From the NCBI GenBank assembly GCA_037367405.1, contig JAZKJV010003367.1:1-64000 (forward strand): a DNA stretch of 64,000 bases, read 5' to 3'. The stretch comes from Ottelia alismoides. Its lineage: Eukaryota > Streptophyta > Magnoliopsida > Alismatales > Hydrocharitaceae. Each line of letters opens with the position of its first letter. The stretch's first letter is position 1. The notes beneath the pieces were generated by a model. That model worked only from the letters and a program-made list of their open reading frames with translations. It was not told the DNA's origin and made no database searches. The position numbers and the translations under genes are program-made. Positions 48,301 through 56,699 of this stretch are shown here, in pieces.

Positions 48301-50371
48301 ATCTAGGATTATAGGGATGGAACCGTAAGATTTTTTTCGAAATCAGCAATGGCATGGTTGAACATTCTAGATTTCGAACAAGATTTGTGAGAACTTCTCT
48401 TTTCTTTATTGATATCATCCCCGAAAATTGGATATCTTCTTCAAATAATAAAAATCATCACCTGAAGCTTTATCTTTGGTGCCGCGTAGGTGTTACCCTC
48501 TCGGATTTAGGGTTTCAACAAACTCAAAATTGTTGATAAGATCTTCAGCAACTTACTCGCGAATCGGGGAAGGTCAGCTCTTGGAAATCTCGCCTAGGGT
48601 TTCAGGAAGAAACCCTAGAATTTCAACTTGAACAAATCATAACCGTCATCAAATTGTGAACTTGCACAGAGAACTTGAACAAGATGAATAATAATCGAAT
48701 CAACCAGAACTGCCAAAACCGACATGCTCTGATACCATGTTGAAATATAAACGTTGAAGCAAGTCGACAATCTAAACAATAAAATAAAGAAATGGGAACA
48801 CGAAACACCCACGATGTAGAACTCTACTCCCGAGAGAGCGGGATGAAACCACAGGAAAATGCCTCAAAGGGCTGTATCATTTATTATAGTATCTCAATTA
48901 GTACAAGGGGGGGTAGAGGGCTCCTTGTATAGCCCCACAAACAGATCGGAGTCCCATCGCACATCCATGTGGGATTAAACATGAGTGGGGGTGATTAGAT
49001 CTCTCCGTGCGGTGCCCGTAAGTGTGTTTCCATGCGAATATCAGATGCCTCGCACCTTAAAGCTTCATTAGAAAATCTTGCAGTCACTCTGTGTGCTCTA
49101 CATGTCAATGATCATCGTGTGTTGATGTACTTACCATACCATCACAAAGGATGTATATACGATCTCGATCCTTGATATGGTACCACTTTGCTGCACAAAT
49201 ACTGGTGTTGATCTTTCCTAGGATCTCAGTATGATGTCTCATGCCAAGCACCGTGGACCAAGCAACCATGAAAATAGTAAAATATGATATTTAATGTGGG
49301 AACCCCTCTGCATAAAGGAAAAACCGTGAAGGGAACAATTGATCACCTTTCACGATCTGTTGGAAAAGATTCACTATTAGTAAAACTTGTTATGCCGCCA
49401 TAAACAGGATAGCCACTACTCTCGAACACATAAATCCCATGTCTTTTACATCCTTCTCTCTCTAGAACTCCGCTTATAATTCCTCTCTATTTATAGGTAC
49501 ACATATAATCCCAAAAGATCCTTATTACTACTACAACAAATATCAGTCTATTAACACTCGGATAAAATTGATCAAATCATTTTTCTATAAATGAATCTTG
49601 TCAAAATCCAATTGCTATCGAGATTGTCACTGCATTTGGAGGACCAAGGCCCCATCTCGCTGTGAAGATGTTGTGGCTAATAAGAAGAAAAAAGATTGGT
49701 TTTACAAGATCAAATGATTGATGGTAGCAAGCACCACTTCTCTGTGCAGTTTGAGTCAAGAAGACATCGAATACCTTTTTTCCTTGCCCATTCTCTAGGT
49801 TGATTTGGATGAATAACATTATCTTGTTGGAAACATACTTCGGGCATATTTTGGACTTTCTTTAGGAAGGGTCAAAAGGAAGGATCTATATCTTCTTACA
49901 TGCGGCAGTTGATCCCACAACCTTGCTCTTTCCATTTAAGATATACTTTATTTTGGCATTTACAAAAGATCACATAACTGTCAATCTACATATCTAAAAT
50001 GAACTTTCATAAAAAATGGCTTCTTTACATGGGTGTGACCGGAAAATTGCAGTTATTCTGTATTCTGTTGGATACCTTGCTGCTGAGATTAGCATATGAA
50101 AGCTTTCACTTTTGAATTATTATACCATTCTGCTCAAATTATTCAGGTTTATGCAAAGGGTGGAAAGACTATTGTTTTCACGCAGACAAAGAGAGATGCC
50201 GATGAGGTTTCGATGGCCTTGACTAACAGTATAGCTTCTGAGGCTCTTCATGGGGATATTTCTCAACACCAAAGAGAAAGGACTCTGAATGGTTTTCGTC
50301 AAGGAAAATTTACTGTTCTTGTTGCCACTGATGTTGCTGCACGTGGTCTTGATATTCCTAATGTTGATTTG
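32942..50371 (+). CDS. RH3: Chloroplast DEAD-box RNA helicase RH3 (exons 1-5; 3' part missing)
   Basis: RH3 is an ATP-dependent RNA helicase that, in Arabidopsis and maize, helps splice plastid group II introns and build the 50S ribosome. Join 32942-33352, 34138-34274, 34367-34781, 35574-35672, 50147-50371: all GT/AG, 429 codons in frame. Residues 1-60 are Ser/Pro/His-rich and acid-poor like a transit peptide; 75-113 are acidic. Motifs: Q motif GITHLFPIQ (129-137), AKTGTGKT (154-161), PTRELA (196-201), TPGR (243-246), DEAD (267-270), SAT (298-300), [10 protein letters not shown] (365-374), [11 protein letters not shown] (415-425). Motif VI and the C-terminal domain are absent from the window. 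Intron 4 is 14.5 kb. Either the gene continues past 64000 or transposons have broken it. Confidence 0.93.
33353..34137 (+). other. RH3 intron 1
   Basis: AT-rich, 785 bp, no inserted element recognised. Confidence 0.8.
34138..34274 (+). CDS. RH3: RH3 exon 2
   Basis: Acceptor TACAG|AGGG, donor TAG|GTGATT. Encodes Walker A (AKTGTGKT) and FGIPIIKKL. Confidence 0.92.
34367..34781 (+). CDS. RH3: RH3 exon 3
   Basis: Acceptor ATGCAG|GCGG, donor TTG|GTAGGT. Encodes PTRELA, TPGR, DEAD and SAT, ending at [10 protein letters not shown]. Confidence 0.93.
34782..35573 (+). other. RH3 intron 3
   Basis: T-rich, 792 bp, no inserted element recognised. Confidence 0.8.
35574..35672 (+). CDS. RH3: RH3 exon 4
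   Basis: Acceptor CTCAG|GTGGGC, donor ACG|GTATGA; 33 codons ([27 protein letters not shown]) joining the two helicase lobes. Confidence 0.92.
35689..35774. repeat. ATAC microsatellite
   Basis: About 15 tandem TACA units change to TACG near 35737 and back to ACATAC, 17 bases after the exon 4 donor. Confidence 0.95.
36238..36411. repeat. Tandem duplication, period 87
   Basis: Two adjacent copies begin TGGAAGG(T/C)GAATATTCGATG at 36238 and 36325. They differ at very few bases, so the duplication is recent. Confidence 0.92.
36420..37200 (+). repeat. Possible decayed copia LTR and leader
   Basis: A CATATATATAAGAGG box at about 36712 and CATGGTATAAGAGGCATAAG at 36769 resemble an LTR promoter followed by an initiator-Met primer site. 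No second LTR or coding part was found. Confidence 0.35.
37226..38190. repeat. Possible non-autonomous element with GAGGCG-rich ends
   Basis: Left GAGGCGAGATGTAGCCTCGAGGCG and right CCGCCTCACCGCCTTGCCTCGCC tracts are roughly inverted around an AT-rich core. Termini and target duplication could not be fixed. Confidence 0.35.
38711..39413. mobile_element. hAT-like MITE, CATATGCGG family, copy 1
   Basis: Left end CAATGTTCGAAATGCGG and right end complement of CAAGGTTCAAAAAGTC are inverted. The flanks TCTTTGAA and CCTTCGAA agree at 6 of 8. The left arm is packed with CATATGCGG/CCACATATGC units. It is 703 bp, close to the 722 bp of the related copy at 59342. Confidence 0.65.
39546..39930. repeat. 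Tandem duplication, period 191
   Basis: Copies start GACTCAAACTGTCTTC at 39546 and 39737 and differ only at isolated bases. The sequence is of unknown origin. Confidence 0.93.
40320..40631 (-). repeat. Copia-related LTR (left), family C
   Basis: 312 bp from TGTTAGAAAA to CTCCAACA. A polypurine tract complement (TTCCCCTCAAGCTGGAGC) follows, so it is the 3' LTR of a minus-strand element. It shares blocks such as GGGATGAAACCA-GG and TATAGCCCC with the LTR at 48738. The two are clearly diverged, so they are either one old element or two relatives. Confidence 0.7.
40741..41731 (-). pseudogene. Unrecognised acidic Ser/Cys-rich ORF inside element C
   Basis: Reading leftwards, 41731-41460 gives [18 protein letters not shown] and [19 protein letters not shown]. 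After a MITE insertion the sequence goes on with [19 protein letters not shown]. In another frame, 41112-40741 gives [29 protein letters not shown] and [18 protein letters not shown], ending at a stop 110 bp from the LTR. A unit of the form DSR-E-H-LC--G occurs twice. I recognise no family. It resembles the acidic tract seen behind gag zinc knuckles in some copia elements, but its place beside the 3' LTR is odd. Confidence 0.5.
41241..41455. mobile_element. hAT-like MITE of 215 bp rich in CGATATATCG
   Basis: Perfect 8-bp target duplication CTGTATAC at 41233-41240 and 41456-41463. The ends CATGGAAGG and CCTTCCATG are exact inverted repeats. The interior is almost entirely palindromic CGATATATCG and GGTATCG units. 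The insertion adds 223 bp and shifts the frame of the host ORF. Confidence 0.9.
41764..41910 (+). repeat. 5' LTR of copia B
   Basis: 147 bp, TGTAAAGATAATTC to TTCCCAACA, with a CTCTATATAAGAGA promoter box at about 41852. Confidence 0.93.
42416..46833 (+). pseudogene. Copia B gag-pol polyprotein, broken
   Basis: Gag starts [11 protein letters not shown] at 42416 and runs with two stops to about 43435 ([34 protein letters not shown]). Protease has [11 protein letters not shown] at 43442. Pre-integrase and integrase (43640-44700) carry [25 protein letters not shown] and [15 protein letters not shown] across several frame changes. A proline-rich linker lies at 44740-44850. Reverse transcriptase runs 45271-46060 with YVDD intact at 45749-45760 and RYFLG at about 45852, where a MITE sits. 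RNase H ends with [14 protein letters not shown] at 46833. At least eight breaks make it dead. Confidence 0.92.
45864..45995. mobile_element. Tourist-like (PIF/Harbinger) MITE of 132 bp
   Basis: GGGTCTGTTTGGTTG and the complement of GGGTTCGTTTGGTTG form the ends. TTA at 45861-45863 and 45996-45998 is the target duplication. Removing the element plus one TTA rejoins the conserved RYFLG-EFARNAQ region of the copia reverse transcriptase in frame. Confidence 0.93.
46841..46985 (+). repeat. 3' LTR of copia B
   Basis: 145 bp, TGTAGAGATAATTC to TTCCCAACA; only a few differences from the 5' LTR. Confidence 0.93.
46986..48725 (-). other. Probable leader/internal DNA of element C
   Basis: It lies between copia B and the primer site at 48726. 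A minus-strand open stretch at 48418-47978 (146 codons) has no recognised domain. GC-rich islands at 47260-47690 are open in several frames. No gag, protease or polymerase was found. Confidence 0.45.
47693..47791. repeat. 99-bp dispersed repeat, copy 1
   Basis: CTGCGTGCCACATGGTTTCA to AAGGGCTTTAT; matches 51000-51098 with three mismatches. Confidence 0.92.
48726..48737 (-). promoter_or_regulatory. Primer binding site (tRNA-iMet) of element C
   Basis: The minus strand reads TGGTATCAGAGC, abutting the LTR that starts at 48738. Confidence 0.88.
48738..49010 (-). repeat. Copia-related LTR (right), family C
   Basis: Starts TGTTGAAATATAAACG beside the primer site and shares GCGGGATGAAACCACAGG and TATAGCCCC blocks with 40320-40631. 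The outer end is not clear, so the boundary is approximate. Confidence 0.65.
49011..50146 (+). other. Distal part of RH3 intron 4
   Basis: No confident feature. CTCTCTATTTATAGG at 49481 might be an LTR promoter on the minus strand, but no partner was seen. Confidence 0.5.
50147..50371 (+). CDS. RH3: RH3 exon 5
   Basis: Acceptor ATTCAG|GTTTAT, donor TTG|GTATGC; 75 codons in phase with exon 4 although 14.5 kb away. Encodes motifs IV and V ([25 protein letters not shown]). There is no decay, which suggests the long intron is still spliced or the insertions are recent. Confidence 0.92.
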
Positions 50372-51802
50372 GTATGCATTTAAATTTAATTTTGCAATAT
50401 TTATTGTGAAGTTGTTATGGTTCACACTTTCGTGTCGTTTCTCTCTCAACTTAAAGTTCAGTTTTTCAAATGTTTTTAAATCTATACTATTAGGTTTTAG
50501 GTCATGGATCCTTATAGCTGAGCCCTCTTAAAGTGGGAAAAGTTTTTAATGTTCTTACGTAATATCCCTCAAAGTGTATCTTTTGTTGTGTTCTTTTAAA
50601 AATATTGAGTGACCTCATGTAGTTCATGTTAGTGTCAGGTTCAAGGCATTTAGAAGTCTTACCTGCTTAGGAAATAAAATTTTGCAACACAGGTGTGGTG
50701 TTGGGAGAAGCTTTTCCCGACAGTATCAAATTCCAAGTTACTAGTTTTATTACATATTAACAGGGATAGGTGAATTAGAAAATTGATACCATTATGCATC
50801 TACAAAATATGTTTGCTTCCTTGATTTGACATCATGCACACATACCGGTTGTTTTAGATGTATTTAAGTTTTGCCACTTGAATAAGAATTAACTTTTGTT
50901 CAAAAAATTTGACATCCCCGTGATGTTGTCCGCTGATTTTTCTTTTGAGATAAATTTCGAGTTAATTGGGCTGTTCGATCTTGTCAAATGATTCATCTAC
51001 TGCGTGCCACATGGTTTCATGTTTAGTTCATCATCACCTTTTGGAAGAGATTTATGCATGAGATCTATAAACTAGGTCATGCACTTAAAGGGCTTTATTA
51101 AAGAAAATAATACAAAGACCAACCATTTGACTTTTTGACCAGCTAACCATCTTAACAATGCAAATTTTAACGTTTTGACACTTTGTCTTGAGGTTTTTGT
51201 TTTGTAGAGAAACCAAAGGGTGGTCATTCAACATGGGATGCCATCTAGAATTTACTAAAAAAACATATACAGTCTTAGCATGCCCACCACTCACTATTTG
51301 CAACACCTCACACTTCAGCTGCATTCATGACTCATGTTTCATGACTCATGTAGTGCCTTCTTACTATGCATGATGTTTTCCACATAACATGGCAATACGT
51401 TTGCAGATTGCCGAGTTTCACTCATTACAAATGGTCTACAGAACCACAAGAGGCTAACTCATATTACCTTGCCTTCTATGCACTCGATCACATGTGCCTG
51501 TCGCCTCGCCTTATCCCTTAGCTCGCCTGAATTTCTTCGCTCTACTCATGTCTATCCATGAGATCTTTATTGTGAATGACATCTCCTTCCCTAGGTCATG
51601 CAAAGGGGCCGTACGAAGAACATGTAAATGACATCCTTCTTTCCTAGCCCATAATCCGGACAACCACTATTGAAACCCCTGACCCATTTTCTCTTGAGAA
51701 GCATGGTGACCAGTTGCACTCTCCTTACCCATCAGAAATGTAACCTCACCGTTAAAGGTGCCTTGACCTTTCGAAGTAACATGCACATTGCACTTTAAAG
51801 AG
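50372..51802 (+). other. Start of RH3 intron 5
   Basis: AT-rich; contains copy 2 of the 99-bp repeat. No exon encoding helicase motif VI is seen here. Confidence 0.7.
51000..51098. repeat. 99-bp dispersed repeat, copy 2
   Basis: Near-identical to 47693-47791, same orientation. The two copies lie on either side of RH3 exon 5. Confidence 0.92.
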
Positions 51803-51833
51803 TGTTAGAAACTACGAATTGCGGAAGCGTAAT
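51803..51833 (-). repeat. Fragment of a family C LTR end
   Basis: TGTTAGAAACTACGAATTGC and GGAAGCGTA match the first 30 bases of the LTR at 40320. Copia D begins directly after it, so D probably landed in a second family C LTR. Confidence 0.6.
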
Positions 51834-51987
51834 TGTGGAGATATTTACATATTTCAATATTCTATATGTATCTTTTCTTATTTTTTATTTCTATGTTTCC
51901 ATCTTATTTAATTTACCCATATGCCTCTCCCCTATATAAGAGAGCCTAGGGTTCTCAGAAATAATAACACACTCATTTCTTCCAACA
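51834..51987 (+). repeat. 5' LTR of copia D
   Basis: 154 bp; shares its start, TATA region and CCTAGGGTTCT segment with the copia B LTR. Confidence 0.88.
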
Positions 51988-52030
51988 TGGTATCAGAGCG
52001 GACTCATTTCTTCCAACATAGTATCAGAGC
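51988..52030 (+). promoter_or_regulatory. Duplicated primer binding site of copia D
   Basis: TGGTATCAGAGC at 51988-51999. A 31-bp tandem repeat of the LTR end plus primer site then gives TAGTATCAGAGC at 52019-52030. The duplicated unit includes ACTCATTTCTTCCAACA. Confidence 0.9.
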
Positions 52031-52419
52031 AGCGGTCCTAAACCAGAGCTCGAATACCCTAACCCTAATCCCCACCCGCCGGCCACTTCTTCTCATCTCG
52101 GCGCCACCGGGCCTCATCACCACCTGCTGTCGGTGCCGCCGCCCACTGCATGGGCCACTAGGCCTCATCCCCGCCTGTGGCCAGCGCCGCCTTCCCTCCA
52201 GCGCCACCTTCTCTCTCGCTGGCCTGCCCTAGCGTCGCCAACTAAGTCTCTCCTCCCGCCACCCAGTGTCGATGCCTAGGGCTTCTTCTTCGCCATTCTC
52301 TTTCTTCATTTTGGTATGGATTTGATTGCATAAGTCTACATATGCAATCAAATCCCTACATGTCCTTGTAGACATCTCTCTATCGGTCTATGAATCTTCT
52401 GTGCTCTTCATCCGGCATC

Positions 52420-52710
52420 ATGTCAGAGAACAAAGTCGATGTACCCGCCACGGGTGCCTTCAGATGTCCGACACCAATTGTCAAGATGGACGGGACGAAC
52501 TACGAGCTCTGGGCTATGTAATTCATGAGCCTTATGAAGTCTAACGGTAAGAAGCATATTCTTACCGACGATGAACCGGTGGAGAAAACAGGGATTCACG
52601 CCTCGTGGGAGGCGGACGACGCATATGCCAAAGTCTGGTTGTCCGGAACATTGACGATAGAGATCACCAATGACGTGTTGCATCAACCCACTGCCAAGGC
52701 AATGTGGGAT
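52420..52710 (+). pseudogene. Copia D gag N-terminus, truncated
   Basis: It starts MSENKVDVPATGAF at 52420 and continues DGTNYELWAM, a stop, then [49 protein letters not shown]. Nearly the same as copia B gag. It loses homology at 52710 where the L1 fragment is joined. Confidence 0.88.
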
Positions 52711-52734
52711 AGTTGGAGCACATAGAACATCTCG

Positions 52735-54334
52735 ATGGTGTGGCGTTGGGTTGTGCGGAGCGGGGTGGGCGTTGGTTCAGAAGTGGCAGGAGGTGGGGCG
52801 GCGACGCACGGTGAAGGCGGGGATTGGGTTCAAGTCTCTCACAAGAAGCCGGGGAAAAGGTGTTTCAGGTGTGGTCTTCGTGGGCATTTGGTATCCTCCT
52901 GCTCGGCTCCTCCGCGATGTTTTAGGTGCGAGGGTTTGGGTCACCGTCGGGTTTCCTGCGTTGTCGTTTTAGGTCGTGGACCGGTTCAGAGGCCTGAGGC
53001 CAAGTTGGTCCCCTGGTGGTGGGCAACGAGGGCGCCGCAGTTATGCTTCCGTTGTCGCGGGCGGTGTGCCTGGCGACTGCAGCTATGCGCTAGTTGGGTC
53101 CTAGTTGGGAGGCTCCATCTCAGTAGAGACTCTGCGGGCCTATCTCTGCGATCTTTTTGGTTCTCAGTTCTCGGGCGATGTGGTGCTGCTGGAAGACCGT
53201 AGGTGCTGTGTCCATCGCCTCTCTTCATCGCAGAAAGACCGACTTCTCTCTATTGGCGGCGTGGATGCAATTGTTTGGAGAACGTTGTGCTTTGCGGACG
53301 GGGCCGTATCTGACTCTGTAAGTTGCGTGGTGCGGGTGCGTGGCGTCCCATTCCTGTCTCGTTCTGCTTCCTGCCTGGGGTCGACCCTTAAGTGTTGGGG
53401 CTCGGTGATCTCGGTGTTGGAGGATGGCTTGCGCCTGGGGTCTGACCCGGAGGTTATGCTCTTGTTGATAGACTGCAGCAGTGCTGGTATGGTTCTTCTG
53501 AAGGACTCGGTCTTCTTTGCTGCCATGGAGGTCGGTCGGTTCTGCTTTCGTCTGGAGTTGCGGCTTCTTGATCCCTCGCTGCCACCGGTGTCTCCGGCGT
53601 CGACGGATGATGCTTCGCCTTCCTGTTTGGCGGTTGGGTTCCTTGCGGGTGGCCCGCCGGGCTCGTGTTGTGAGGAGGATTGGCTGCATCCTTTGGTGGA
53701 CCCGTCTCGGGCACTTCGTTTTACCGTCTCCTCGTTTTCTAAGCCTGCTGACGTGGGCAATTGGGTGTCTTCAGGGACTCACGCGTTGAGTTCGTGGGCT
53801 TCTGCTCCTCCTCTCGTAGTCGGGCTCTCAGACCTACCTGTGGTTTCTGTCACGGGGGATTCGAATATGGATGTTTTGATGCTTTCGGGCTTTGTGGGCT
53901 TCTCGGGTCCAGCTGTGCTTTCCAACCGAACTTCCTCCCCTGCTTTAGCACCCCATCTTGGGGGGGGGCTAGAGGGCGGTTGGAAGGTCCCCTGCTTGAA
54001 CTGCCGCTTTGCTTCGCCGTCCCTCTGGTTCCTGATGAAGGGCTCTCACGCTCTTTCACGTCGTCGATCTTTTCTCAGCGGTCGGTGAATGCTGTGGAAC
54101 TGGGCGATCGATATGATAGTGAGGTTTCTTTCGGTTTGCTATTGGAAGAGAGTCACATAGGTACGGAGGTGTTTCTCGAAGGCAGTGCAGCGGACAAGAA
54201 GTCCGGAAAGCGGTACAGGAGGAGGCAGAGGTCTAGGTCTCATTTTAGGGTGGCCTCGCCGTGCTCGGAACAGAAGGCAAGACTTGTGGAGGTGGCTGGT
54301 GTGGTTCACACTCAGGGTCCCAAACTTTTTCCCA
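52735..54334 (+). pseudogene. L1 ORF1, RNA-binding zinc-knuckle protein
   Basis: ORF1 binds LINE RNA. The frame at 52735 has two CX2CX4HX4C knuckles, CFRCGLRGHLVSSC (52861-52902) and CFRCEGLGHRRVSC (52918-52959). After a frameshift near 53000-53040 the protein continues SYASVVAGG and ETLRAYLCDLFGSQF, then stays open to 54088 (LEDRRCCVHRLSS, WRTLCFADGAV). Plant L1 ORF1 usually has its knuckles after an N-terminal DUF4283 domain. Here the knuckles come first, so this copy may be rearranged or of an unusual type. Confidence 0.75.
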
Positions 54335-55290
54335 ATGAAGGTTCTATCATGGAATGTTAGGGGTCTGGGTGACTCGGATGAGAGGAAAATCCTCGGTGCG
54401 CGTTTTCGGGAGTGGGGTTGTGATGTTGTATTGCTGTAGGAGACAAAGCTTCAATCCGTCTCTGACATCGTCTTGAGGTCCTTTGACGCGGGTGGCATTG
54501 ATGATTTCAGGGCGCTCGATGCTGTTGGTGCCTCGGGTGGCTTGCTTGTGGTGTGGAGGACCTCTGCCCTCAGCTTTCGTGCGGAGCTGCGGGGGAGGCA
54601 TGTGTCCTAACTGTCCTCCTGGAGTGCATTCATTCCTCGTCAATTCTGGCGCTCTCTTGTGTTTACGGGCCGTGTGATCATATTCGGAGGTGGGAATTGT
54701 GGGCGGACTTGCTTGCGGCAAGGTCGGCTTTTGCGGGAATTCCCTGGCTTGTTGGAGGTGATTTCAACGTTACTCTTCGGACTACGGATAGGCTGTGCTC
54801 TAGGGGGGACAGGATCCTGGCTCGAAGAAGTTTGCTGATGCTATTGATTCCATGGATTTGGAGGTGCTGGATGCGGCTGGCTCGGGCTACACTTGGCGGA
54901 ATTCTAACTCTCGTTTTCACATTGATGGGTTCTTGGCATCCGTGGAGCTGCTCGATCTTTTCGCCATGTCTTTTGTGGTTGCTAGATCGAGGACTCTGTC
55001 TGATCACTCTCCGATTCTTTGGGATTCGGGGGAGTTGGTACCACCGAGGGGTTTCTTCAGATATGGGAGGAGCTGGCTTTCGGAGGATTCCTTTCGGGAT
55101 CTGGTCGTTTCCTCCGTTGTGGTTTCCGGGTCTGCGGCGTCAAGGTTTGTGCAGAAATTGGTGTCTTTGCGCACACGTTTATGTGCTTTCAAGAAGGAAT
55201 CCAGAGATGCATGCCGTGCGGCTCTGTTGGACGCGGAGGAGGAGGTGTCTAGGCTTGACGCCGTGGAGGACCTTCGAGACATGTCGGAGG
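54335..55290 (+). pseudogene. L1 ORF2 endonuclease, truncated
   Basis: It starts MKVLSWNVRGLGDSDER at 54335. A stop replaces the glutamine expected before the catalytic glutamate (LL-stop-ETKL, about 54438). In other frames follow SCVYGPCDHIRRWELW, WLVGGDFNVTLRTTDR, GSGYTWRNSNS and SDHSPILWD. Those motifs define the exonuclease-endonuclease-phosphatase fold of plant L1. Reverse transcriptase is absent. Confidence 0.85.
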
Positions 55291-56680
55291 ATCATCCGAA
55301 GGGGCCGACCCCTTGCTGCCACCACCCAGAACCCATCTCCCCAGCCCGCAGGCAACCTAGCTGATGAGCCTCGTCGTCGCCAACCTTCACACAGATCGTC
55401 CAAGAGCATTCACCAGAAACAACAACGGGTCCGAATCCCTTCGACGGACCGCGTCTCCACCGTCAACTGGGTCCACCAAATGGGTTCGAGATCTTGACAA
55501 ACGGGCCGACCATTTCCTCCCCTCATTCGCTTGGAGCGAATCCACCCCAGTCATACCGGATCCCATTGGGAAGGCCAAAGACTGCCTCCCCGCTTCGAAC
55601 CGCCTGCCTCAACAGGCTCAGATCCGCCTAAGCGACTCGTAAATACGGGTAGACCCTTCGTCCGACTCGAGTACTGCAACTACATAGGAGGCCCCACTAC
55701 TGAAGCCACCTATCTCCGCCTGGGTCTGGATACCGCAACTTGTGCTTGAAGCAACACCTTCCATTACCCCTTTAGGCCCTTCCTTTTCAAAATGTTGAAA
55801 AAGTGGCGCTTCCCCTTCCTGGAAAGGATACCCCCCCGCAACTGCTCCCGTTGTTAATCCATCTTCCTTCACCGGCGAAGCTCCGACAACATCGGGCGGT
55901 TGACTCTCCTCCCGCAACTCTAGGACGAAGTCGCACCCTCGGAATAATGCTGCGAAGGTCACCGGCAACGTGCACTTGAAATCGCAGCCCTCCGCCACCA
56001 ACCACAGTGTCTACGCTTGCCGCATACCATCCGAAACAACCTCTCTCACCCTCATGACCGGCGCTAACAGTTCTCGAGCCACCTCTATGCTATGGCCCAA
56101 AATCGGTAGGCCGTGGAAGTGATCGAAGCCGTTGCCATGTATCGCTCCATCCATCTCGTACCAAAGGTCGCCTCCAATGAACCCTATCACCAGCGCACTG
56201 AGACATGTTCAATAGCCTTCGAGCTTTCAACGACGAAAGCCCACGTGTGAACACCATCGACCCCTCCAACTTCACCATGTCACCCCAGAAGCCGTTTCCA
56301 ATCGCCCGACCAACATCCTCCATCTCATCGACAAGGCATCTCCCTTCACATCGACACACCTCGACGAGCACCCCCAACACATCCCTGTGATTCCTTGACC
56401 ACTGCTTTTGGCAGGCTTCTTTGCACGTCACGATGGGCACAAGAAGCTTCGGTGGCCGCTTGCCATGCAAAGGAAACACCTGATCGGATCTCGGTTACCC
56501 GTCGAACGATGGTCCCATTCTCCACACCGCATGCATGTTCCCCCTGAACCCCGACCCTCCTCCAACTCCATTACGCGAAGAGGCCCCTGCCGACGAAGGG
56601 AGACACTTCCTGGGCCCTCGACTCACTCGTATCTAGCCCTCACCCGATTCTCTCATTCTCACTCTATCTAACTCTCCTAA
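55290..56680 (-). mobile_element. L1-like ORF1 fragment in opposite orientation
   Basis: On the minus strand a CMRCGEWDHRSTG / CFLCMASGHRSFLC zinc-knuckle pair lies at about 56450-56540. Open stretches 56479-56090 and 56001-55618 follow in different frames. The composition and order resemble the ORF1 of the neighbouring L1, but the sequence differs. It meets the + strand L1 tail to tail at about 55290. Confidence 0.6.
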
Positions 56681-56699
56681 AAAAAATTAAAATGAAAAG

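Larger units (their letters stand above)
35673..50146 (+). other. RH3 intron 4, 14.5 kb, filled with transposons
   Basis: Bounded by GT and AG, with matching phase in exons 4 and 5. It holds a microsatellite, tandem duplications, three hAT-like elements, a copia-related LTR pair, a complete-length copia element and a Tourist-like MITE. Most of the rest is AT-rich without features. Confidence 0.88.
51834..52710 (+). mobile_element. Copia retrotransposon D, truncated after the start of gag
   Basis: LTR 51834-51987 (TGTGGAGATA to TTCCAACA, with CTATATAAGAGAG), primer site, leader and a gag start closely related to copia B. The match to copia B stops at about 52710, where L1 sequence begins. No 3' LTR was found in the window. 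Confidence 0.88.
52711..55290 (+). mobile_element. L1-type LINE fragment (ORF1 and the endonuclease part of ORF2)
   Basis: GC-rich sequence carrying an ORF1 with two zinc knuckles, then an ORF2 endonuclease. It stops before reverse transcriptase at about 55290, where sequence of the opposite polarity begins. No poly-A tail or target duplication was found. Confidence 0.85.

Noticed and set aside
53164..53760. Minus-strand frame of 198 codons overlapping L1 ORF1
   Set aside because: Antisense shadow of GC-rich L1 ORF1; arginine/proline-rich with no domain.
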